NCBI GenBank assembly: GCA_036877525.1
Contig: JAZGTH010000071.1
Span: forward strand, 3,482,001-3,546,000
Direction of reading: 5' to 3'
Length of the DNA stretch: 64,000 nt
Origin: Chromobotia macracanthus
Lineage: Eukaryota > Chordata > Actinopteri > Cypriniformes > Botiidae
In this document: positions 51,943 through 63,315 of the stretch, one piece after another
How the letters are laid out: every line of letters begins with the position of its first letter
How positions within the stretch are numbered: the stretch's first letter is position 1
Position numbers and translations under genes: made by a program
Notes under the pieces: generated by a model
Told to the model about the DNA's origin: nothing
Database searches by the model: none
What the model saw: only the letters and a program-made list of their open reading frames with translations

Positions 51943-53204
51943 ATCTCAGTCACCTTATAGGGTATATGAACATTGTTAATTTCTTCAGCAAATCCTCTAA
52001 ATTATTAATTTGTTCATAAAGAGTAATTAAAGATAGTGTGTCTTAATAACACTGAGGTTATTACAAAAACTAATTGAGAATAACCGGAGGCCCAGTTATA
52101 CTGATATGCATTGAATTAATTTACTCTCAGATTTTGAGACCTAACACACACACAGTAATATCAAATTATAAATATTTTTATTGATATTTACAAGCGTCAG
52201 TATTATTATAATTAATAATACTTAAATCAGAGATCACGCAGATATATAGCTGTAAAAAAAATAACAACGCATTTTAGCACGCATTGTTTGAGAAAAGTTT
52301 AGTGTTGAGCACCACCCACTGTTTCATCAGACAATAAAGCGCAAGGTATGACAAAAAATGTTTTGTAATTGTTATTTTTTGTTGTACGACACCTTTGGCT
52401 ACAATCTACAGACAGTGTCATCAAATATTCAAACTCTGAAAGGATCCGCACTCGAGCCCCACATCCAATCTCTAGTCATCGACTGAAGACAAGCCATCCA
52501 CGCGTTCCAAAAATTTCACGGCGCGCTCGTGTGCCGGGTTTGGCTTCAGAGTTGTTGTGGCTGTCGAGTTGAGTGAGAACCATGTGCTGTATGTAAGACT
52601 GCCATATGATGAAGAACCTGTCCAGCTTGTGATGGCTCCTGTCCCATGTGGGCAACCCAACCCCCCTTAGATATATCCCCCTCTGCACTCCCCCCTTGTT
52701 CCACCTTCCCCAGTCTTTTTGTTTATCTTTTTCTGGTGCAGACACAACAAATAGAATGGTTTCTCACAGTGACTCTGGCCAAACTGGTTATGAAGTGTGG
52801 CTGGCAGCAAACTCTAGTGTGGACCTGGCTGAGAAGCGCAGTGTTTGAGGAGTGAAATCTGTTTTGTGTCTTCACAGCTCACAGCCAGGTCTCTGGATGG
52901 ACCATTGTCACGCTGTCCGGTCCTGCTGCTTCGCTCTCTGCTGCTGGTTCTTATCTCATCCAGGAGCCTCCATTGAAGAGCATTTAATTGCTCATATCTC
53001 AGGAGGCTTTGTGGAATTCTCAATTCTTCCTTCTATCAATATATTGTCTCAGATGTTTCTCCTAAAAATGCAGGAGGCATACAAACACACATAAGTGGGA
53101 CAAGTGTTTACATGCAAATAAAGTATATAGGAATAAAATGAATGTATATAGCATATCTCAGACTATTTGATCTTTGAGAATTTAAGATCACTCAGAATAT
53201 ACAA
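51943..53204. other. Non-coding DNA between two transposon copies
   Basis: AT-rich in its first 400 bp, then moderately GC at about 52440-52980 where several overlapping short open frames occur on both strands. None shows a domain, a splice-consistent exon or coding bias that I can support. Confidence 0.55.
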
Positions 53205-53312
53205 GGTTGTTTCAACCCATTGTTGGGTAAAATATGGACAAACCCAGCCACTCAGTTGGGTTAATTTATGTGTCTCGGTCCATATTTTACCCAACAATGG
53301 GTCAAAACAACC
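53205..53312. mobile_element. Palindromic MITE-like element
   Basis: A 35 bp left arm (53205-53239) and right arm (53278-53312) are near-perfect reverse complements, with two or so mismatches near the outer ends. They share the ACCCATTGTTGGGTAAAATA core, and about 38 bp of loop separates them. The outer CCCAGCG continues the typical fish CCAAC/GTTGGG-type foldback. It has no coding potential and would form a stable hairpin. Confidence 0.7.
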
Positions 53313-53436
53313 CAGCGTTTTTGAAGAGTGTGTTCATATGATTGGGCTCAGTTTTTATCAAAACAGTGTATTCAAAACATTTTGTCAGCCATAGGAATTA
53401 AACCCATGACCCTGATGTTGCCGTTGCCATACACTA

Positions 53437-53722
53437 GAAGTTGTAAGAACGTTTTCCTAACATTTCTGTTAGTAGACAATAAAGTTGTAGGAATGTTCCA
53501 AAACGTCCATTTTTTAGATGTTGTATTAACGTTAGTGCTCGGTTATACGAACATTATTCAAATCCTGCATTTGTTTTTATTTCTGTAACATTTACTTAAG
53601 AATAACTGAATCTGATATAGGATATATAACATTAAACATTAACATTCAACGAAGGTTACTACGAGAACCTTCTTTAAGAGAACTTTTAGGAAACATTCTG
53701 AGAACGTTCCCTGTTAACTGGG
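53437..53722 (+). mobile_element. Short inverted-repeat DNA element, copy 7 (plus, 5' end degraded)
   Basis: Recognised from AGTTGTAAGAACG near the left end, the internal ATATAACATT block, and GTTCCCTGTTAACTGGGG at the right. The left terminal repeat is lost or unrecognisable. Confidence 0.72.
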
Positions 53723-55651
53723 GCAATGTTTAAGTTCATTTGAGGTCTTTGTGTGTGTGCATAAGCAGTTATTTAAACATATTCCTTTAACTTTGGTTTA
53801 ACTTTAATGCATGGGTCTGTTCACATGACATGCATTCACATTTGAATTCACACAATCAGGACTACAATGTTGTCCTATTTATACAATTCCCCGCACTAAG
53901 CCGACAACAAAACTTGCATCTTGGACAACATCTGCTGTTGGGTTTCATGTATATATAATAGATGTGTTACAGCTCTCTAAACGAGCGGCAGTCAGGGGAC
54001 ATTACATCCGCTCCACACACCGCGATTCACGCACTGAGGAGCGCACATCGTCCGGCGGAGGTCCGCAGGATGTGCAGAAAATGTCCCTTAATGTATTACG
54101 TGGAAAATGCACGAAAAATTCAATTAATACAAGACTTTAATTGCGCTTATTTAACTTACCAGGTGAAAAATTGTTATGATGTTTATGAATTATCCGGTTA
54201 TATATATAATAATAATAGTTTGTATAGATGACGCTGCCAAATGATTCCCGAACATAATTGAATGAAGTCCATTATTTTGTGTTCTTCGTTAAAGAAAAAA
54301 TATAACACACACATCTTTTCTATTTTCTTTTGTTTGCTTTTACATTTCTGGCATCTGACCAACCAGACATTTGGCAATCTCTGTAATATATTTGGCTAAT
54401 ATAATTCATCTCCTCCGGGCATCATTTCACCAGAATTAAATGGTGTAATTTAAGGTGCAGACCTGCGACATACATGAATATATTATTTGTGCAGGGAAAG
54501 TAATCGTCTAATCTCCACTGAGCCCACTTCAAGCAGATTTACATTACAAAAACCATAAATTGAAAGCGTCATGCATTTTAAAGGACTGACCTGCGAACCG
54601 TGTAACTTTCTTGTTTGCATTGAATCTTGATGCGACAATAACAGACAGTGAATAAATACTGAACAACTGCATTACCAGTACTGACCGGTAGAGGGAGTGC
54701 GAGTGCAAAGCACATTTATCTAATGTTTCAATGATCCTCTTTATAATTTCTTCTGATAAAATAAACTTGAAACATGCAGAGGACCATAAAGCACACAGTG
54801 GTTTAACACAAAATACACATAACGTATTTCTATGCAAATTAAACCAGTTATGAAAATGTAATCCACAACAATCTGGTCAGTCAACCATTTTAATTTAATT
54901 TGGTTTGATTAAACAAACAATGGCAGAATTAAAATGAAATAGGGTGAGATACGGTTCACTGTGGTTCACCGGCAATTGTGAATGGCTGACCAAATGATCA
55001 CTGAGATATTGTATATACACTTAGATTTAATGTCTACAAATCTTACAATTAAACGCATTTAATTCCATAAAACAAGAGTTCTTCAGTTTTCTTTTCAGTC
55101 ACAATGAGAACAAAAAGTGTGATTACGATGCGCTTCATGTCCAAGCACATACGATCACACGCGATAGCTGATGTCGCCTCGCTCCGGCTTCAATCAAACT
55201 CATAAAAGCTTCTTTGCATATCAGAGCTTCAGGTTACTGATATAATTTTTGATGTACGGTCAACTCCTAATTGATTAAATGAACAAAAACATTTGCATAA
55301 TTGAGTGGTTTTATTCTGTATTCTGTAGGGGTTCAGCAAGGCCCAAAGCACATCTCTGCTATGTGTGTGTGTGCGGACGGTCAGTCACTCAGGCTGTGCT
55401 GTCTGCTCACATCATACTCACTCTCTGTGACAGGCGGTTTTCAGTACAGGGAGTCTGGACAATGGCCCAGGCTGTCAGAGGAGATGGCAACTTTTGCTGG
55501 GAGGTAGACAGCGTCGGGGGTCACTGAAAATCTATGCAAATTTGACATTTCTTCGCTCATTTGCATACATGGCCTTCACATCAGACAGTTTGTTTATTTA
55601 TTTCTCTGCTCCCTGTTTTCAAAGACGAAATCTTAATCATAAGGGTTGTAT

Positions 55652-55967
55652 CCCAGCTCACAGGGAACGCTCTCAGAACGTTGGTTAACATTCTTTGAGT
55701 TATCAAAAACGTTCTTGCTATAATGTTAGTAGAACTTTTTTAACGTTCAATATATCAAAAATTTTAAGTAGTTAATGGAACATTTTAAAAATGTTACAGA
55801 ATTGAAAAATGTTTGAATGAAGTTTGTATGACCAAGCGATAACGTTTATACTGTTTAAAAACTGGATGTTTTGATCGTTCCTAGAACATTCAAAATAACA
55901 TTTTTAATGTTTTTGTTACTTAATGGAAATGTTAAGGAAACGTTCTTACAACCTAAAATTGTTATGG
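55652..55967 (-). mobile_element. Short inverted-repeat DNA element, copy 8 (minus orientation)
   Basis: It begins CCCAGCTCACAGGGAACG and ends CCTAAAATTGTTATGG. The internal TTTTTGTTACTTAATGGAAA block matches copies 2 and 3. The right terminal repeat is partly eroded. Confidence 0.8.
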
Positions 55968-56022
55968 CATATTGTAAATTACATGCAGCTGCTTGTGTTA
56001 ATCTAAGAATATGATAGCAATA

Positions 56023-56043
56023 TCTGTCTGTCTGTCTGTCTGT
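56023..56043. repeat. (CTGT)n microsatellite
   Basis: Five tandem CTGT units next to transposon copy 8. Confidence 0.9.
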
Positions 56044-57224
56044 TCCTTATCAAAACTGAATGAATTAGCTGTTTTTGCATTACAGGCAAACGTGAAGAGT
56101 TAATAGCTACTGAATAATAGTTGTCGAATATGAATTTATATAGAGTCGGTTCTTATCTAACATATAAGTATTGTCTTTATATACCTTACAATGTAATTTA
56201 TTACTTCAGTTTTCCTTATAGCTTTTGACAAGAGTATAGATACAATAGTAAAAGTGGTTGAGGCATATTTAGACATGATTGTCTTCCGAAAGCGGGGGAA
56301 AGTTTTATCGTAAATGAAATTATAATGTTTACTCCGCCCCTGGCTTCTGATGAGCCTGCATTCCTGGGCTTGTGTTGTCTGTTGTGACGTATTTAGTGTT
56401 CGGCACGATTGTAAAGACACATCCTGTTTAAAACAGAATACAAAACAGCCAGCCTCTGTTACATGGACGACACAACCTTGGACGCATTTACATCCTGATA
56501 TGAACACAAACACACAAACCACTTGACACCTAGAGACACCAGGCGTCTGGACGGAGATAGTGACTAGGTCACCCAGGCTTGGCAGGCCCACACAATCTGT
56601 GCTTGTGATCTTGGCAGGTCCACACGCTCCTCCTCCCCACCTAAATGCCTGTATGCCAGGGCTACTGTACGTGTGCTCATCTGAAGTGCCTACCATCCTC
56701 CATCGTCTCCAGTTCGAGATTACACACCTGTCTGGCACGCACAACTAGACAGGGTGGGAACACGTAGCCATGCGGATCGCAGCCAGCTCTCCTCTCCCCC
56801 GTCCCATGCAGACCGCTCTGATGTCAGCTGGCTGTGAAAGGCGAGAGGCCTTGTTCCGACCAGAGCCTGAACTGGGATGCGGCCAGAGCGCTGGACCCGA
56901 GCCACGCTGCCCATGTCTGGGTGAGACACCCCGCCAAGCCTCTCCAGCCCTAGTGAGACCAATGTGCTCACGGGGAGGTGCCCAAACGAGGCAATTTCCC
57001 CTGTCATTGAAAAGCATTGTATTACACAATACAAGTGTAGCGGTCTCGTTAAATAGTGGATTGAGGAATCTGATATTTTAGGTTGTCTTAAAACATTTCA
57101 TTTTATTACCCACATAAAGTCACTGTTTTCATACAGAAACATGAACAAAATGTAAACCGATTTTTTTCATGTAAATCTTATTCGCATACAAAAGGGCCAC
57201 AATAGCAATGTTTGCATTATACTA

Positions 57225-57225
57225 C

Positions 57226-57297
<72 letters not shown>

Positions 57298-57306
57298 TAT
57301 ATATAT
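57225..57306. repeat. (TA)n microsatellite
   Basis: About 30 TA units with minor interruptions at both ends. A tract this pure can extrude as a cruciform and is unstable; its length may be an assembly estimate. Confidence 0.97.
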
Positions 57307-57359
57307 GTTTGCTTACGAACGTACATCAAACCAATCTGAACACATTGCTTTGACTTTAA

Positions 57360-57700
57360 CGCGAAGAGTGACGAGAAAAACGCAGGCGTGCCAGCCGATG
57401 ACGTCACGAGGCACCGCTCTATGACGTCAACTCCATTAGTGAAGTCTGGGTGCAATATAATGACATCGTGGACCAGAGAGACGAAGTCCAAGATGATCTG
57501 AACAAACAAACAAACAAACAAACAAACAAACAAACAAACAAACGCAAAAGCTTCGTTCCTCTTTAGGCGGCCGGACGCCGGCCAAGTCTCTTCCAGCCGC
57601 CGCGTCTAATCTGAAGTCACCGCGCTGCCGCTTCAGCGCGCACCGGAGGAGACGCGCGTCGCGCCGCTACCGTAGCCGCCGGTACGTCTGTGCGTGGCTG
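57360..57700. promoter_or_regulatory. CpG island-like segment with paired CRE sites
   Basis: Two perfect TGACGTCA elements lie 23 bp apart (57399-57406 and 57422-57429). An (AAAC)n tract interrupts the segment, followed by about 130 bp of very CpG-rich sequence (57565-57700). A possible plus-strand donor GCCGCCG|GTACGT occurs near 57681. The pattern fits a cAMP/CREB-responsive promoter or a CpG-island enhancer. No coding exon is visible nearby, so the transcript and its direction are unknown. Confidence 0.5.
57501..57543. repeat. (AAAC)n microsatellite
   Basis: About ten tandem AACA units sitting between the paired CRE sites and the GC-rich part of the CpG island. Confidence 0.97.
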
Positions 57701-60269
57701 TCACATCACAACACAACACGTTCCATTTATAGTTCACCAGTTCAACATTTAAGCAAATGCAAAAATGACCCAAAATCGGGGAACCCAAAAAATGTACACC
57801 CGGTATGAACCTCCGTGTTGGGTGGACGGTGTCACATACGGTTGAATAAAAGCTCAAATAAAAGTCTCAAACAGACAACGAATAAAAGAAAAATACTCAA
57901 TGTTGTTATTATGTCCATATTGTCTACACTGTACTGAACTGAAACAGTTTCACTGTATGTGGCTTAATTTTACTCTGTCTACAGAATAAATCAGTGACCT
58001 GTAGCACGTCCTCAATTTCACCCAGCTCCGCGTCCAGTTGTGCTCTGTATGTTTTAGCCTAAATCGGTCCAACAAGTGTTTCCCGTTTAAAAGTTTAAAC
58101 ACAGCTCCGGTCTAAACCCCAGAGGCATCTTGTGGGCCTTGATCTAAAGCTACAGTGCCAGCAGTCATCTGCTGGTGTCTTACTTCCACATCCTCTCACC
58201 TTTTCAAAACGCCCCTCACCCGTACTTGATCTGCCCGCATGCACTATTCATGAGATCCATAACAGAGAAAACCTCATTTCCCTGTACAGTAATTACATTG
58301 ATCTAAATATTAACGTGTCGTGGCCAGGAAGTAGGCGGGTCTTTCGTTATCTGATGGGGGTTGGAGATCATCTTCATGGAAGACGTGGATGCGGGGTGGC
58401 CGACCTTCTGGCGCTGAATGCACCGTCGACCTGCTTTTTCATTTCATGTGGAAAAACAAACTAATTATGTGGAAATATGATAATGCATTGTGCTGGGGGA
58501 GTCGCCCACCACTCTCATTAAGAGTGCACTTGCTTTTCTTGCTCTAATCTTGTCTCTCTCTCTCACACACACACACAGTCTCACGCTCATGCACTGATCT
58601 CATGCCCTTTCATGAGTCGTGAACATTAGCAAACACTCTGGGGCATTTTGCATCAAACTCATGGCATTAGCATAATCGCGGGATTACTCCCTTTTTTAAC
58701 CGCCAGCGAAGGTCAACATCTCCCATGATTCCTTGGGAGGAGATCGGCCACCCAAAACAACCCCCTACACAGTATCTGTGTGCGCTAGCTTTTGAACCCC
58801 TACCTGATACCTCAGGGGAAGCTGTGGGCAGCCCCTCTATAACTCTACTCTTCGTTTATCTCCATCCGTCTATCTTCACATGATAAAATCACACACAACT
58901 GATCAGTGCTCATCTCGTGTGACAGGTCCTCACTGCAGGAGGTTGTCAGTTATCCACTAGTGGCCTGCAGAGTAGATCACACTCAGGGCTGGTCTTGGGG
59001 CCACTAAGATCCCAAACTACCAGACTGAACAGTACCATTTATTTTAAGTTTAAATGCAATACAATTTTGTTAAAATATTTTATATTTTTATATTTAGTTT
59101 ATACAGTCTTTCATTGGATAAAAACTGAAACAAGATGTTTATAATGATTTTTAGACAACATGGAGATTTCAATGGAAAGCAAACTGAGATTTTGCTGAAG
59201 TCTATAAGACTGTAATATCTCAACGTCTCCTCTAGAGTTTTAGATGAGATCAAAAATCTGTTATCAAAAATTCACATTTTCAACAGGTGCTCAAACATTT
59301 TGCATCACATACTTATATGACCATATTATGACAGCTGTCATTCGCTGTGATTTATAGCTCTACTGTATGCTGGTTTTTTTCTTACAGTGTTTTACAATAA
59401 GAATCTGAGACAAAGTTAATACAACAAAACATAACCCAGAACTCCATAAGCTATATGGAGTAATAAAAGAGTACTATGAAGCTATAAAAGAGCTATGAAA
59501 GAGTACGTTTTGAGCAATAACATATGGTTGGTGCACATACATACCTGGCACATTGAGTCAAAGTGCTCATCCAGACAACTTGAGTTTGAATCCGGCCTGT
59601 AAATTCCTGACATCCGTCAATTTCACCATCAAAATAGAGGTTAGAAACAGAAAGTTAGTAAAGGATTTGTGTTCCTAACAGAGAGCAGTGAAAATTAAAC
59701 CAGAACAAAACATGTTACACCGTGACAATGCCAGAATGTTAATGAATCTCCAGACATTTCCATCCTGGAACTGAGAAATCGTTTCAACTTGAGTTTAAAT
59801 CTCACCGCTTTCACTGTGTTTAGCCCGTACAAGAAATGCATTCGCTGTTCACAGCTGGCAAAGTCTGCACACTGAAATGGCTGCCATTGGGCTTCAGGGT
59901 CAGATATCATGCCAGCATCACCGATCCTACTGCTGTTGATTAGCTGAACTAATCAGAAATATCACCTTACATGATCCTGTGATAGTGAGGTGTCAAACCA
60001 GCCTCCTCATCCTCCCTGTCTCTGGTGATCAGTCAAGTTTTACCTGTTAATTAAAGCAGTTCTTCCTGCATGTTGACGATGGAAGTGACAGTTTGGCGTT
60101 TGTGCCAGGAAACTTTTTCGACTTCTCAGAGACTGCTGTGGTTTTAAAACCCAGAAACCACATCATGTGAAACTCCTGGTAAACGTTACAATCATAGCAT
60201 GCCGTTATGCCATTATAAGATATTGGCGTGTTTGCAACAACTGTAATTTTTTACAAACAGCTCCTGTTA
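57701..60269. other. Non-coding DNA with a candidate conserved block and a SINE-like head
   Basis: A compact block at about 58460-58760 contains GGAAATATGATAATGC and GGCATTAGCATAATCGCG-type motifs and looks like an enhancer. A short TC/AC repeat sits at about 58553-58579. A tRNA-like stretch is at 59520-59600. No exon was recognised. Confidence 0.6.
59520..59600 (+). mobile_element. tRNA-like SINE head (weak)
   Basis: B-box-like AGTTTGAATCC at 59583-59593, and an A-box-like TGGTTGGTGCA at 59525-59535. It resembles the SINE head at 47420 in layout but is more diverged. Confidence 0.35.
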
Positions 60270-60563
60270 CCCAGTTAACAATTTTATGTTGTAAGACCGT
60301 TTCCCTAATGTTCCCATTAAGTAACAAAAATGCTAAAAACTTTCAAAACATCCACATTGTATTAACGTTGTTGCTTTATAAAAAAATGTTATTCAAACAT
60401 TTCTTAATTCTGTAACATTTTTAAAATGTTCCACTAACAACTTAAGAATTATATTTTTGATAAGTATATATAAAATGTTACTACTAACAACTACTAACGT
60501 CTACTAAAAATACTGCAAGAACTTTTCATAACCTTAAGAAAACGTTAGCCAACGTTAGCTAGC
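60270..60563 (+). mobile_element. Short inverted-repeat DNA element, copy 9 (plus orientation)
   Basis: It begins CCCAGTTAACAATTTTATG and ends around CCAACGTTAGCTAGC, flanked by TA at 60268-60269 and 60564-60565. The CATTAAGTAACAAAAATGC block is clear. The GTTCCCTGTTAG part of the right end is lost. Confidence 0.75.
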
Positions 60564-63051
60564 TAAAGTGTAGCGTGTAAACTAACCTAATGGAGTTTTT
60601 TGCGGCTCACTGGACTTGCCCTCCGTGCATCAAGGGTTGGGAAGCAAGATTAAGTTGGTTCCAGACAAAAAGTCAAGACCCAAGTTTGACAGACACCCGG
60701 GGCCAGGGTGGGCACGCGGCCAGCGCCGCTAACACAAAAGGGTAGCAGTCAGAACACATCAAGAGCGAGCGGACATTTCAAATGAGATTAGAACTAAAGC
60801 GTGCACAAGTTTCTGGCACTCTTTCAACTCCCTGACAGTGTCAAACACATTCGCAAAGATCTGAATGTAAAAAAAAACACTGCAGTAAAGTCTGCAAAAA
60901 ATTACACTGAAATTAAATTCAAGTTTATTTATATGGTGCTTTTTTTTACCAGTGTTGCTAAGCAGCTTTACATATAATGAAAAGAAAAACACATGAAACA
61001 AAAGGTAAATGACAAAATATGTAGTATGAGTATATACAGAATACATATTATTACAAATGTTATCGTTCCCATAAGATGTATATTAGAAATACTAAATAGT
61101 GACAGATTGTAATCGGTTTATGAGTATAATGTATATGTATGGCTGAACTGATGACAATTACAACACATTTGAACCATTTAAAGAAAATGGACATGCATCA
61201 GAAATATCTGTCATTGCATGTGAAGGCTCATGCCGATCTCCATGGTTTATGAGAAGAATGTATCCAGACAGTCTACTAAAGAAGTATGTACTTTTACTTA
61301 GACTATTGGACATTTAGTTAAATAGTATGATAGATGACAGGTATCATACATTGAGGTACCCTGATAAAGGCATTGAAACACTGATTAAACCTTGACAACA
61401 AACAAAAATAAAAACATTAACCTAAAAAACCCTTTCAAGTTCAGGAGACATTTGAGTTATTTTAATACCTTTTAAAAGTTTTAACTTTATCTCAGATGCT
61501 TCTCCTAAAATTCCTTACACGAAATGAAACCGATACACAACAGACAATTGTGGACATACAGAAAAAGTGCAGAGCTATACAATGAATGTAAATAGCATAG
61601 TTTAGATAGATAGTGTAGACGAGACATGATGTGAGACACTGAAGGCCTCGCATGAGATAGTTTGAGAAATAAAAGGCTTGAGGAAAGTTTTAATGAGCTA
61701 TCCGTGTAACCTTAAAACCAGTGTAGGAAAGAGGGAGGTTGTGGCCAGCAGTGGGCGTAGTCATGGTGTGGATGACGTCTGGCCACGCCTTCAGCCTCTT
61801 GGCTTGCAGCTAAACATTTCATGTTTTTAAAGAATAAATTTTATTAAAGGTTAAACCTGGGTCATTTGCACATAACTCGTTTTAATGGCTCTGATCTAAC
61901 AAGCAAGCGGATAAAACATGGAAAGAAAGAAAGTTGGATATACAGGCCATGATACATGCACGCAAAAGATACATATCTAAGCAACCGGCATCAAATGCAC
62001 ACATACGCCTGTATTATCTGTATTGTATTCGTGGATATGTTTCAGGCATTATAAATGCAAAAGTGTATTGTGCACTAACAACAGATTCGGTTTGTCATTA
62101 TTTTGGGACCTTAAACATTGACGACTTCCGTGCACTGCAACACGATTCTGTTATCATAAGGTAAGACTTGCATGCTGTGAAACGATGCAGAAATGAACAG
62201 TTTATGTTTAACAACTTGTTTAATGATGCTGGTTTTGCTTACCTGTATAGTTTGCGTACCTGGCTGATGACCTCACACTGCTCCGGCTTCTCCATTCATA
62301 AAAAAACCCGCACACTATAATGTTTGTGTAATCCTCAGACGTCCCATAATACAGCGGATGTGACGTAAGTAGGCCCTGCTTATGGAGCTATAACCTGTAA
62401 TGTTTATTAAAATAAAAAAACTAATCTAAATTTTATACTAAAGTCTAAATACTTTTGGGTGTGTAATCAAGAGGCCTGTGCAATGGCTGAATAATAATGA
62501 TTGATTTTGTTAGCATTGTATTGGTCTTTACTTTTGTCGAACTCACCAGCATATTGTGTGCAAATTTATCAGGGCAAGAAACATGTTCAGCACAGAATTT
62601 ATTTGGGATAAATTATCGGGACATATTGAGTCACAGTATTAAAATAATAATAAGAGGTACAGCATTTAGACATGCCCACAAGATCAATTACAATTTGAAT
62701 ATATAATATTAATATTCAACATATTAAAGATATCTAATTTTTTTTGCTTTGGGCTGTATCTGCCCACTGGGGCAGAGCAATTATCACCTTAAACATCCCT
62801 CAACATCGTGATCATTAACATCAGCCTCAAAACATCTTGAAGGTTCTCTTTGAGCAAAACACAGAACAGTAATTTTAGACTGTGTTTGTGCCATTGTCTC
62901 TTGCCTCAACACATTCTTGATTTGATGCAGCGCTAGGATTAATTAAAACTGACATGATGGTGCCTTCATCTTGTGTGCAGCCCCAGATCTGCTCATGAAG
63001 TGAGTCAGAGAGAACCTTAGCAAATAGATTAAACAATATTTTATAAGTACG
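60564..63051. other. Non-coding DNA
   Basis: Mostly AT-rich. At about 60917-60974 is a stretch resembling the TTCAAGTTTATTTATA...AAGCAGCTTTACA motif common in fish interspersed repeats. No exon was recognised. Confidence 0.55.
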
Positions 63052-63315
63052 CTCTTAAAAAGACTTTAAAAAGTGCTTCAATGCCATAGAAGAACCTTGT
63101 TTGGCCGTATGGTTCCATAAAGAACCTTAACATCCAAAGAACCTTTCTGTTTTATTAAAGATTCTGTATAGTGGAGTAAGGTTCTTTAGACTATAAAAAT
63201 GTAAGAAAAATGGTTCTTTTAAGAGCCTTTGACTTAATGCTTCTTTGCAGAACTGAAAATGGTCCTTCTATGGTATTTCTGTCAAGAACCTGTTAAGAAC
63301 CTTCATTTTTAAGAG
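63052..63315. mobile_element. Foldback MITE with GAACC/GGTTC repeats
   Basis: Terminal inverted repeats CTCTTAAAA (left) and TTTTAAGAG (right) enclose about 250 bp. The left half is rich in AGAACCTT and the right half in its complement AAGGTTCTTT, so the element can fold on itself. It has no coding capacity. The CTCTTAAAAA...GGTTCTT pattern is a common fish MITE type from memory. Confidence 0.7.

Noticed and set aside
52440..52980. Cluster of overlapping short frames near 52.4-53.0 kb
   Set aside because: Frames overlap on both strands with no domain, no splice-consistent boundaries and no conservation evidence available.
53385..53432. Minus-strand tRNA-like stretch with GGTTTAATTCC
   Set aside because: The B-box-like motif is present but the possible A box is only about 25 bp away, too close for a tRNA-type promoter.
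56157..56744. 195-codon minus-strand open frame, the second-longest in the window
   Set aside because: No recognisable domain; the C-terminal half is AT-driven; no supporting promoter or splice pattern. A protein search would settle it.
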